This document shows, in pieces, positions 56,474-64,000 of a DNA stretch of 64,000 nt. Position 1 is the first letter of the stretch. Each line of letters begins with the position of its first letter. Position numbers and translations under genes: made by a program. Origin of the DNA: Pseudomonas sp. RIT-562 (GTDB lineage: Bacteria; Pseudomonadota; Gammaproteobacteria; Pseudomonadales; Pseudomonadaceae); NCBI RefSeq assembly GCF_026241895.1, contig NZ_JAPJIV010000002.1, forward strand, positions 310,001-374,000. The letters run 5' to 3'. Under the pieces are notes generated by a model that was given only the letters and a program-made list of their open reading frames with translations, was not told where the DNA came from and ran no database searches.

Positions 56474-57178
56474 TTACCAGCCGCCCTTAACCAGCACCGG
56501 TTTTTCCTGGTACCGATCCGGGTACAGTTGCTTCAACTGCGCCACCTTGGGCAGATCGTTGATGACGATATACGGGTAAGTGGGATGTTCGGTCAGGAAG
56601 TCCTGGTGTTCATCCTCTGCCGGGTAGAAGCCGTTGTAGCTTTCCAGCCTGGTCACGATCGGCTTGTTGAACGAATGCGCGGAGTCGAGCTGGGCGATGT
56701 AGGCCTGGGCGATTTTTTGCTGATCGCCATTGCGAGTGAAAATCGCCGACCGATACTGGGTGCCACTGTCGGGGCCCTGGCGATTGAGTTCGGTGGGGTT
56801 GTGGGCCACCGAGAAATAAATTTGCAATAGGGAGCCATAACTCACTTGGGTAGGGTCGAACCTGACTTCTACTGCTTCCGCATGCCCGGTATCGCCGTCG
56901 CTCACCCGCTCGTAGCGGGCTGTTTCAGCGGTACCACCGGCATATCCCGACACGGCGCCTTGCACGCCCTTGACGTGCTGGAACACACCCTGCACGCCCC
57001 AGAAACATCCGCCGGCGAAGACTGCGGTTTCACTGCGCGCCTGGGTGGTAGGGTCGAATGCCGGAGGTGGGATAACCACTGCGTCCTCGGCACCAAAGGA
57101 GAAGGCCGAGCATTGCCCGATCACGCTGGCGGCTGCCAGGCCCAACAGTGTGCGACGCCAGGTGAAGGAGACTTTCAT
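56474..57178 (-). CDS. msrA: Exported peptide-methionine (S)-S-oxide reductase MsrA
   Basis: 234 residues. N-terminal signal sequence (MKVSFTWRRTLLGLAAASVIG...) and the catalytic motif VFAGGCFWGVQGVF, with GYAGGTAETARYERVSDGDTGHAEAV. It reduces methionine-S-sulfoxide, here in the envelope rather than the cytosol. The ATG at 57178 follows GGGAG. It lies 23 bases after msrB, so the two are one operon. Confidence 0.93.
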   Translation of the reverse strand: MKVSFTWRRTLLGLAAASVIGQCSAFSFGAEDAVVIPPPAFDPTTQARSETAVFAGGCFWGVQGVFQHVKGVQGAVSGYAGGTAETARYERVSDGDTGHAEAVEVRFDPTQVSYGSLLQIYFSVAHNPTELNRQGPDSGTQYRSAIFTRNGDQQKIAQAYIAQLDSAHSFNKPIVTRLESYNGFYPAEDEHQDFLTEHPTYPYIVINDLPKVAQLKQLYPDRYQEKPVLVKGGW

Positions 57179-57201
57179 GGGTCTTACTCCCGAAACAAGG
57201 A

Positions 57202-57714
57202 TCAAGCTGGAGTGAACTTCATCGCCAGGCCGTTCATGCAGTAACGCAGGCCCGTGGGTTTGGGCCCGTCATCGAAGACATGCCCCAGGTGGCCGCCACA
57301 TCTTCGGCAGTGCACCTCTTCGCGCACCATGCCGAATGAGCGGTCCTGGCGAATGCCCACCGCGTTGTCCAGCGGTGCCCAGAAGCTTGGCCAGCCGGTA
57401 CGGCTGTCGAATTTCGTGGCAGAGGAAAACAGTGCCAGGTCACAGCCGGCACAGGTGAAAGTACCGTCGCGGTGTTCATCGTTCAGCGCACTGCTGTAGG
57501 CCCGCTCGGTGCCCTCTTCGCGAAGGATTTCGTATTGCTCATCGCTCAACAGGGCACGCCATTCACTGTCGCTGTGAGTCACTTCGAAGACCTCTGCGGC
57601 ATTGGCATCGCCAATGAATGAGGGGCGACCGGCAAATTTTGGCAATACACCGATCGCCAGGGCTGCAACCCCCAGCCCGCTGCTCGCTACGAGAAACTGC
57701 CGTCGAGAAAACAT
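57202..57714 (-). CDS. msrB: Exported peptide-methionine (R)-S-oxide reductase MsrB (Tat-like signal)
   Basis: 170 residues. The N-terminus MFSRRQFLVASSGLGVAALA fits the twin-arginine motif. The mature part has two CxxC zinc pairs (CAGC and CRRC) and the catalytic cysteine in GLRYCMNGLAMKF. It repairs methionine-R-sulfoxide. GGAG lies seven bases before the ATG at 57714. Divergent from the two-component genes. Confidence 0.92.
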   Translation of the reverse strand: MFSRRQFLVASSGLGVAALAIGVLPKFAGRPSFIGDANAAEVFEVTHSDSEWRALLSDEQYEILREEGTERAYSSALNDEHRDGTFTCAGCDLALFSSATKFDSRTGWPSFWAPLDNAVGIRQDRSFGMVREEVHCRRCGGHLGHVFDDGPKPTGLRYCMNGLAMKFTPA

Positions 57715-57865
57715 GCTCGTCTCCAAAAATCCAAGGGGCCTTTCATGGAACACAGCCTAGGCTTGGTTTGATCGCCAAATCCTCACGGAGAGTTAAATAA
57801 ATCGTGATAACTCGCCCGGGGAAAAACCCGCACACTACGCATACTGCGCTGAAGGATTGAGCTTG

Positions 57866-58582
57866 ATGGAACAGACCAAACGCGTCCTCGTGGTCGAGGA
57901 CGACCTGCATATCGCCGACCTTATCTGCCTGCATCTTCGTGATGAGCAGTTCGAGGTGGTGCACTGCGCAGAGGGTGACGAAGGCATGCGCATGCTGCAG
58001 CAGGGAAGCTGGGACGCACTGATACTCGACCTGATGCTGCCAGGGGTCGACGGCCTGGAGATCTGCCGCCGCGCCCGGGCCATGGCGCGCTATACGCCGA
58101 TCATCATCACCAGCGCCCGCTCAAGTGAAATGCACCGGATCCTGGGCCTCGAGCTGGGCGCCGACGACTATCTGGCCAAGCCTTTCTCCATGCTCGAGCT
58201 GGTGGCCCGGGTCAAGGCGCTGCTGCGCCGGGTGGACGCAATGGCGCGCAACCTGAAGATGGACGCCGGCAGCCTGAGTCTCGACGGTCTGTCGATCGAC
58301 CCGATCACCCGCGACGTCGCCCTCGATGGTCGGCGCCTGGACCTCACGCCCCGTGAGTTCGACCTGTTGTATTTTTTCGCCCGCCAGCCCGGCAAGGTGT
58401 TCTCGCGCATGGACCTGCTCAATGCCGTCTGGGGCTACAGCCACGAGGGCTACGAGCATACGGTCAACACCCACATCAATCGCCTGCGGGCCAAGGTCGA
58501 GGCCGACCCGACCCAACCGGCACGCATCCTCACGGTGTGGGGGCGTGGCTACAAGTTTGCGGCGCAAGAGGAGCAGCCATGA
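57866..58582 (+). CDS. OmpR/PhoB-family response regulator
   Basis: 238 residues. Receiver domain with the acidic pocket VVEDD, phospho-acceptor Asp in DALILDLMLPG and the Lys in YLAKPFS; winged-helix effector domain (LTPREFDLLYFFARQPGKVF...HINRLRAKVE). The ATG at 57866 has AAGGA upstream. Divergent from msrBA and coupled to the sensor gene by an ATGA overlap. Confidence 0.95.
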   Translation: MEQTKRVLVVEDDLHIADLICLHLRDEQFEVVHCAEGDEGMRMLQQGSWDALILDLMLPGVDGLEICRRARAMARYTPIIITSARSSEMHRILGLELGADDYLAKPFSMLELVARVKALLRRVDAMARNLKMDAGSLSLDGLSIDPITRDVALDGRRLDLTPREFDLLYFFARQPGKVFSRMDLLNAVWGYSHEGYEHTVNTHINRLRAKVEADPTQPARILTVWGRGYKFAAQEEQP

Positions 58583-60093
58583 AGCTGACCCTGACCCAAC
58601 GCCTGTCACTGGTGTTCGCCGTGCTTTTGCTGGTGTGCTGCGGTACTTCGGCGTGGATGCAGGTGCGCTCCAACCAGATGCATGAGCAGGAGGTGGTGCA
58701 GGGGTTGTCGAGGAATCTGGCACAACACATTGCCAATGATACGGTGCTGATGAACACTCAGGGCCTGATGCCGGACGCGGTACGCAACCTGTTCAACCAG
58801 CTGATGCTGGTGAACCCCAGCGTCGAGGTGTACCTGCTGGACCCTGCAGGCCGAATTGTTGGCAGCGCAGCGCCCGAAGGGCGGATTCGCCGACAGCAGG
58901 TGGACCTGGCACCCATCCAGCGCCTGCTCAATGGCGCTGCCCTGCCGATACTCGGCGACGACCCGCGCAGCACCGAAGCGCGCAAGGTGTTCAGCGCGGC
59001 GCCACTAAAAGTCGATGGCAGGCCGGCAGGCTATCTCTATGTGGTGCTGCTCGGCGAAGAACACGACCGTTTTGCCGAAAAAGGCGCAACCAGCGCTGCA
59101 TTGAACACGGCCTTGTGGTCGATCGGGCTGGTGGCGTTGTTATGCCTGATCGCCGGTCTCACGGCCTTCTCGCTGATCACCCGGCCCTTGAGGCGCCTGA
59201 CGGGCAATGTCAGCCAGTTCGACATCGATGGCATAGCGCCCACACCTGCGACTCAGGTAGAAAAGGCCGTCAGCCATGACGAGATCGCCACACTCGATGC
59301 CGCCTTCCGCCAGATGCAGGCGCGTCTGAGTGACCAATGGCGTTCACTGACTCGCCAGGACCAGGAGCGACGCGAGTTGGTGGCGAACATTTCCCACGAC
59401 CTGCGCACGCCCTTGGCGTCGCTGCATGGTTATCTGGAAACCCTGTCCCTGAAGGACGCGACCTTGTCCGTTGCCGACCGTCGTCGTTACCTGGGCATCG
59501 CCCTCGATCAAAGCCGCAAGGTTGGTGGTCTGGCGCAGTCGCTGCTGGAACTGGTGCGGTTGGAGCATGGGTTTGTGCAGCCCGTGCTGGAACGTTTTTC
59601 CCTGACCGACCTGGTGCAGGACATTTTCCAGAAATTCGAACTGACTGCCGAAGCGCGCCAGGTGCAGCTCAAGGCTTGCTTTGCACCCACGGTGTCCGGG
59701 GTGTTCGCCGACCTGGGGCTGATCGAGCGGGTACTGACCAACCTGTTCGATAACGCCCTGCGCCATACGCCAGTGGGCGGAGTCATCAGCATCCACCTGG
59801 TGCCGCAAGACCGGTTCGTCGAGATCACCGTCAGTGACAGCGGCCCGGGTATTGCTGCGCAGTTGCGCGAGGGGTTGTTTTTGCGCCCGTTCAACATCGG
59901 CGGCGCGCGGCGTGATGGGGGCTTGGGGTTGCGTATTGTGCAACGGATCCTGCAACTGCATGGCCGGGAAATTCGTTTGGTGGATGTGCCGGGGCAAGGG
60001 GCAACTTTGGTGTTTTCGTTGCCGGTGGATGAGGCAGTTGCGACGCAATTGGCAGTGCGCTCGATGAACCTGAACACACCGGGGCAGGCCTGA
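58579..60093 (+). CDS. Sensor histidine kinase
   Basis: 504 residues. TM1 near residues 9-27, periplasmic sensor domain of about 140 residues, TM2 near 180-200 (ALWSIGLVALLCLIAGLTAF), HAMP, HisKA H-box VANISHDLRTPLASLHGY, and HATPase with NLFDNALRHTP and DSGPGI. Its partner is the upstream regulator. The signal is unknown; the exported Msr pair next door makes envelope oxidant stress a reasonable guess. Confidence 0.95.
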   Translation: MKLTLTQRLSLVFAVLLLVCCGTSAWMQVRSNQMHEQEVVQGLSRNLAQHIANDTVLMNTQGLMPDAVRNLFNQLMLVNPSVEVYLLDPAGRIVGSAAPEGRIRRQQVDLAPIQRLLNGAALPILGDDPRSTEARKVFSAAPLKVDGRPAGYLYVVLLGEEHDRFAEKGATSAALNTALWSIGLVALLCLIAGLTAFSLITRPLRRLTGNVSQFDIDGIAPTPATQVEKAVSHDEIATLDAAFRQMQARLSDQWRSLTRQDQERRELVANISHDLRTPLASLHGYLETLSLKDATLSVADRRRYLGIALDQSRKVGGLAQSLLELVRLEHGFVQPVLERFSLTDLVQDIFQKFELTAEARQVQLKACFAPTVSGVFADLGLIERVLTNLFDNALRHTPVGGVISIHLVPQDRFVEITVSDSGPGIAAQLREGLFLRPFNIGGARRDGGLGLRIVQRILQLHGREIRLVDVPGQGATLVFSLPVDEAVATQLAVRSMNLNTPGQA

Positions 60094-60110
60094 CACACCG
60101 AGGCGCCTGC

Positions 60111-60136
60111 ATCGCGGGCAAGCCTTGCTCCCACAG
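60111..60136. repeat. Single degenerate REP element
   Basis: ATCGCGGGCAAGCCTTGCTC then CCACAG, a single imperfect REP after the sensor gene. Confidence 0.7.
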
Positions 60137-60205
60137 AGGATGTCCCACAGAGGATCTTGCTGGCTAGTCGGCGATTACGCCAGTCAGCTCACAACAGCAG
60201 CCGGA

Positions 60206-60961
60206 TCAATCCCGATACCCCGGAGCCACCCGATCCAGCAATCGAATCAATGCGGCCCAAGCCAATTGCAGCGCGTCCGGGTCATTCAGCTCGCCCTCCT
60301 CCAGCGGCCGCCCCGGATCATTGAACTGACGTTCGGTGTGTGCGCACACTTCGGCTGAAGGCAAAATCACTTCACCCGCCGCTTGCGCCGCCAGCTGGAT
60401 TTCGCAGGCTTTTTCCAGGTAGTACATGCGCAGGAATGCCTGGCTCACGGTCTCGCCCACTGTCAGCAGACCATGGTTGCGCAGCATCAGCACCGACTTG
60501 TCCCCCAGGTCCTGCACCAAACGCTGTTGCTCACTCATGTCCAGCGCCACGCCTTCATAGTCGTGGTAGGCCACCCGACCATAGAACTCCATGGAAATCT
60601 GGTTAACCGGCAGCAGCCCGCACTTCAACGCGGCGACCGCGCAACCAGCTTTGGTGTGGGTGTGCAGCACGCACTGGGCATCTTCCCGGGCGCCGTGAAT
60701 GGCACTGTGAATGACAAAACCCGCCGGATTCACCGGGTAGGCACTGGCCTCCACCGCACGACCTTGAAGGTCGATTTTCACCAGGTTGGACGCCGTGATC
60801 TCATCGAACATCAAGCCGTAGGGATTGATCAGGAAATGATGCTCGGGGCCCGGAATGCGCACCGAGATATGGGTGAAAATCAGATCGGTCATGCGAAAGT
60901 GCGCGATCAGCCGGTAACAGGCGGCCAACTCCTCGCGTAAACGTTGTTCCACAGGGTTCAT
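60206..60961 (-). CDS. Class II aldolase/adducin-family protein
   Basis: 251 residues. Zinc histidines in VLHTHTKAG and LMLRNHGLLTVG; N-terminal MNPVEQRLREELAACYRLI. Related enzymes cleave sugar phosphates (fuculose-1-phosphate aldolase) or act as decarboxylases, but many are of unknown substrate. Start at 60961 with GGAGG ten bases upstream. Confidence 0.9.
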   Translation of the reverse strand: MNPVEQRLREELAACYRLIAHFRMTDLIFTHISVRIPGPEHHFLINPYGLMFDEITASNLVKIDLQGRAVEASAYPVNPAGFVIHSAIHGAREDAQCVLHTHTKAGCAVAALKCGLLPVNQISMEFYGRVAYHDYEGVALDMSEQQRLVQDLGDKSVLMLRNHGLLTVGETVSQAFLRMYYLEKACEIQLAAQAAGEVILPSAEVCAHTERQFNDPGRPLEEGELNDPDALQLAWAALIRLLDRVAPGYRD

Positions 60962-61158
60962 GTCGACACTTCCTCCGTCACCTTGCACGCTCAAGTCCTT
61001 GCCCCAACGCATCCCAACCGTCGAAGCCCCGACGAGCAATAAACACCAATCGCGACTCACTGGCCAGTGCTTCATCCAGGCAGACCGGGGAAATAGTCGC
61101 TGCTGAGCACGCTGCACGGTTACTATCCTCCCTCACTTTTCGACACGGACGCGTCAAG

Positions 61159-61668
61159 ATGCTGAACGCCCTGCAAAACACCCCGCCGTGGGTCTACGCG
61201 CTGTTCGTGCTGCTCTGCTACCTCGGGATCAAGGCCCTCTCCCCCACGCGTGAGAGCAGAACGTCACTGTTGATCACGCCGCCGATCCTCCTCGCCTGGT
61301 CCCTGTATTCGCTGAACCTGTCACTGCATCCCGCATTATCGCTGGGCTTCTGGTTGGTGGCAGTACTGGTGGGCAGCGCCGCGGCATTGCTGATTTTCTC
61401 CAGCAAGGATGTCAGGCTGGATGCCAAGGGAACCGGGCTGATGCTGCCGGGGACCAGCAAGACCCTGGTGCTGTATCTGCTGCTCTTTGCCGTCAACTAT
61501 TACTTCGGCTACGAGGCCGAGGTGCACCCGCAACTGTCGAAAACACTCCCAGTGATGTTGCTCAAGGCCTGTGCGTCGGGGATTGCCAGCGGATTGTTTT
61601 GCGGGCGTTCAATCAAGTTTTATCAGGTGTTCCGTTCACTGAAAATCCCACCGGCGACGAATCCGTGA
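61159..61668 (+). CDS. Small integral membrane protein, DUF1453/DUF6622-like
   Basis: 169 residues with about five hydrophobic segments (WVYALFVLLCYLGIKALS, LLITPPILLAWSLYSLNLSL and later). No known function. Divergent from the class II aldolase gene; 197 bases between them hold their promoters. Confidence 0.8.
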   Translation: MLNALQNTPPWVYALFVLLCYLGIKALSPTRESRTSLLITPPILLAWSLYSLNLSLHPALSLGFWLVAVLVGSAAALLIFSSKDVRLDAKGTGLMLPGTSKTLVLYLLLFAVNYYFGYEAEVHPQLSKTLPVMLLKACASGIASGLFCGRSIKFYQVFRSLKIPPATNP

Positions 61669-61758
61669 CAACGCGGCCCCGGTCCAATAGATTAGGCGGC
61701 CTGAAAAGGCCTTGGGCTTTCTCGCCTCATCCAAAGTTAAAGAAGTAGTGAAATTTCA

Positions 61759-62463
61759 ATGTCCGATTCCAATACCGCTGAATCCGTAGTCACCTTGTCG
61801 TCCAAAGCGGAATACGAAAACTCCATCAATCTTTCACAGCATGTGCCCCAGGCCAAGACCATCGCCGAGATGGTCCTGGACTCGTTCCAGTCCACCCGTG
61901 AAAGCGATCAGATCCGCGAGCTGCGCGCCGCGATCCGCCAGGCTCACGACAGCTTCGACGACGACAAGGCTTACGAACTGATGGGCGAGCTCAAGCAGCT
62001 CAAGGACGCCGAAGCCGCCGACATCGCGGCACTCGAAGACCTCAGCAGCAAGTTCCCGATCAGTCGCATCCTGTCCAGCTTCAAAGACGACCCGGCCTTC
62101 CAGGAAATCGTCTACGGCCTCGCGCTGAAAGTGCTGAACCAGACACATCAGGCCATCAGCAACCCGAGCAGCAGCAAGGGCAAGACCGCTCGGGCGAAGA
62201 AAGAAGTCGAAGTGTTCACCATCAGCAAGGACGGCGTAAGCGTCACCCTGCCGCTGCGCACTCCGCGTTCGCGCCTGAACGTCGATCGCGAAGCCCTGGA
62301 GTTCCTCGGCTTCACTTTCATCGGTGAAGGTGATGAGGCAGAGCTGGAAAGCGAAACGTTCCTGGACAACAGCGGCACCGAACAGGCGGTCAACCGCAAG
62401 AACATCATTAGCGCGCTGCAGCAGCAGACCGCGTTTGATGGTTACAGCATCGCCGCGCAGTAA
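61759..62463 (+). CDS. Hypothetical soluble protein
   Basis: 234 residues. Acidic N-terminal half rich in helices and coiled-coil-like text (SFDDDKAYELMGELKQLKDA), a low-complexity Ser/Lys hinge (SNPSSSKGKTARAKKEVE) and a beta-rich C-terminal domain (VEVFTISKDGVSVTLPLR). No signal or TM. I do not recognise the family. A strong terminator follows. Confidence 0.75.
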   Translation: MSDSNTAESVVTLSSKAEYENSINLSQHVPQAKTIAEMVLDSFQSTRESDQIRELRAAIRQAHDSFDDDKAYELMGELKQLKDAEAADIAALEDLSSKFPISRILSSFKDDPAFQEIVYGLALKVLNQTHQAISNPSSSKGKTARAKKEVEVFTISKDGVSVTLPLRTPRSRLNVDREALEFLGFTFIGEGDEAELESETFLDNSGTEQAVNRKNIISALQQQTAFDGYSIAAQ

Positions 62464-62510
62464 CACGCCCTTCGCAACATTGATGCAGCGACACAGCGCC
62501 TGCCTCCACT

Positions 62511-62538
62511 AAGCCCCGCCCTCGTGCGGGGCTTTTTA
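62511..62538 (+). terminator. Intrinsic terminator
   Basis: AAGCCCCGC, CCTCGT, GCGGGGCTT then a T-run: nine-pair stem 48 bases after the hypothetical gene. Confidence 0.9.
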
Positions 62539-62690
62539 TTGCCTGCGAATCAGGCAAGTCCGCGACTACTGTTCCAGTATCGAAACAGCGCCAACACTTC
62601 CCTTAACCCTCGAGCACCATGGGTCCGCCTGCGGGGAGCGTAACTCACTGTCCAGCCCGGGACCTCAGTGGTGCAACTGCTGAGGCCCGT

Positions 62691-64000
62691 ATGAACGCAC
62701 TACCCCTGTACCGTCAGTTAGCCAATCACTACCTTGACGCGATCCGCAGCGGCACCCTGAAAAACGGCGAACGCTTTCCTTCCATCCGCCTGATGATGGA
62801 GAAACACGCCGTCAGCCTGTCGACTGCGGTGCAGGTGTGCCGGGAGCTGGAGGGCCAGGGCGTGCTGGAGGCGCGACCGCGCTCGGGCAACTACATTCGC
62901 CAGCCGGAACCCTTACCCCTGCCAAAGCCGCCGGCACCGCTGAATGCCGATGCGTATATCGGCATTCATCAGCAGGTGTCGTCGGTGCTCAAGGCCAGCC
63001 AGCGAGCGACGATCAAGGTCAATTTCGCCAACCCGTACTGCGCGCCGCAGCTCTACCCGCTGAAAATCCTCCAGGATCACATGGTCAAGGCATTACGTCA
63101 GGAGCCGCAACTGCTGGGCTCAACCGCCCCTACCAGCGGCAACCTCGCGCTGCGCAACATCCTCGCCCGCCGCGCGCTCACCAGCAAAACCCACCTGAGC
63201 GCCGAGCAGATCGTGATCACCAATGGTGCAACCGAGGCGCTCAACCTGGCCCTGCGCGCAGTCACCCAGCCGGGCGATACGGTTGCCGTCGAATCCCCGA
63301 CTTTCCACGGCCTGCTGCAGATCCTCGAAAGCCTGAACTTGCGAGTGCGAGAAGTGCCGGCGACTGCGCACTGCGGGATCAATCTGTCTGCCCTGGAGCA
63401 ATTGCTGCGCGGCCCCGAGTCGATCCAGGCCTTGATCGTAATGCCCAACCTGCAAAATCCACTGGGCAGCATCATGCCCGACTCGCACAAGGCGCGACTG
63501 GTGCAGCTGTGTGCCGAGCACGCTACGGTGCTAATCGAGGACGACACCTACGGCGACCTGGTGGATACCGAGCAACCCTTGTCCACGCTGAAGTACTGGG
63601 ACCGCAGCGATAACCTGATCTATTGCGCCTCGCTGAACAAAACCCTGGCGCCGGGCATGCGCCTGGGCTGGATCAGTGCCGGCAGGTGGCACGACCGGGT
63701 GGAGATGCTCAAGCACAGTCAGTCGCGCGGCTGCGAAGCGCTGTCGCAGTTGGCGGTGAGTGCGTTCATGAAGACTCCGTCCTATGAACGCTACCTACGA
63801 AGGTTGAGGATAATTCTGACCCAGCAACGCCGGCAGATGCGCTTGGCAATCCTGCGCCACTTTCCCCAGGGCACCCGCGTGACCGAGCCTCGGGGTGGCA
63901 CTCTGTTATGGGTGGAACTGCCCCCGGGGTATTCGGCGATGCGTTTGTTTCATGACGGGCTGAACGTGGGCATCCAGATTTTGCCTGGGGATATCTTTTC
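62691..64000 (+). CDS. MocR-type regulator: GntR HTH fused to aminotransferase domain (partial)
   Basis: 436 codons visible before the right edge. N-terminal GntR-type winged helix (PLYRQLANHYLDAIRSGTLK...SLSTAVQVCRELEGQGVLEARPRSGNY) followed by an aminotransferase-like domain with VITNGATEALNLALRAV, PNLQNPLGSIMP and the PLP lysine in SLNKTLAPGMRLGW. MocR-family regulators bind PLP and control vitamin B6, GABA or amino-acid genes. The target is unknown; the C-terminus is outside the window. Confidence 0.92.
   Translation, partial: MNALPLYRQLANHYLDAIRSGTLKNGERFPSIRLMMEKHAVSLSTAVQVCRELEGQGVLEARPRSGNYIRQPEPLPLPKPPAPLNADAYIGIHQQVSSVLKASQRATIKVNFANPYCAPQLYPLKILQDHMVKALRQEPQLLGSTAPTSGNLALRNILARRALTSKTHLSAEQIVITNGATEALNLALRAVTQPGDTVAVESPTFHGLLQILESLNLRVREVPATAHCGINLSALEQLLRGPESIQALIVMPNLQNPLGSIMPDSHKARLVQLCAEHATVLIEDDTYGDLVDTEQPLSTLKYWDRSDNLIYCASLNKTLAPGMRLGWISAGRWHDRVEMLKHSQSRGCEALSQLAVSAFMKTPSYERYLRRLRIILTQQRRQMRLAILRHFPQGTRVTEPRGGTLLWVELPPGYSAMRLFHDGLNVGIQILPGDIF

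Overview
The window is a chromosomal segment of a Pseudomonas of the fluorescens group. The evidence is the high G+C coding style, the unbroken Pseudomonas housekeeping order (trmJ-cysE-isc-ndk-rlmN-pilW-rodZ-ispG-hisS-yfgM-bamB-der), and repeated REP/REPIN palindromes of the types GTGGGAGCGGGCTTGCTCGCG and GTAGGAGCTGCCGCAGGCTGCG. Both window ends cut genes: an omega-amidase at the left and a MocR-type regulator at the right.

Region 1 (1-19.7 kb) is core genome, nearly all on the minus strand. It holds a methionine-salvage-like aminotransferase/omega-amidase pair, the GTPase Der, outer-membrane assembly lipoprotein BamB, SecYEG ancillary protein YfgM, HisRS, IspG, RodZ, PilW, the rRNA/tRNA methyltransferase RlmN, Ndk, the complete isc Fe-S assembly operon (iscR-S-U-A-hscB-hscA-fdx-iscX) with an IscR-like operator, CysE and TrmJ, then suhB on the plus strand. 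Region 2 (19.9-27.9 kb) has an unrecognised effector-like gene, a glycine-zipper protein, secF-secD-yajC, tgt-queA and a tRNA-Leu(CAA) gene with its own promoter and terminator.

Region 3 (27.9-32.4 kb) is an AT-richer accessory island next to the tRNA gene. It carries a remnant of a glycine-zipper (pore-forming type) toxin with its probable membrane immunity protein, an orphan Rhs-core protein with a C-terminal domain resembling ADP-ribosyltransferases, and degraded non-coding DNA. A PH-domain protein and a small two-TM potassium-channel-like protein follow.

Region 4 (32.4-51.5 kb) holds two minus-strand catabolic or transport clusters around one AraC-type regulator gene. The first (hydrolase, DUF1302, DUF1329, YCF48-like, MMPL/RND, acyl-CoA dehydrogenase, acyl-CoA ligase) looks like an envelope-to-cytoplasm route for a hydrophobic acyl substrate. 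The second (quinone-oxidoreductase-like, TauD-type dioxygenase, beta-keto acid cleavage enzyme, MFS, DsbA-like, Rieske, YeiH) looks like an undescribed catabolic route, perhaps for a sulfonate. The upstream regions of both share a 20-nt motif with one mismatch, which suggests common regulation and is the most interesting signal in the window.

Region 5 (51.6-64 kb) has a PhoD-like phosphatase, a VOC protein, an ArgD-like aminotransferase divergent from a LysR regulator, an exported MsrB/MsrA pair divergent from an OmpR-type two-component system, a class II aldolase, a small membrane protein, a hypothetical protein and the start of a MocR-type regulator. No CRISPR array, rRNA, intact insertion sequence or prophage was seen.
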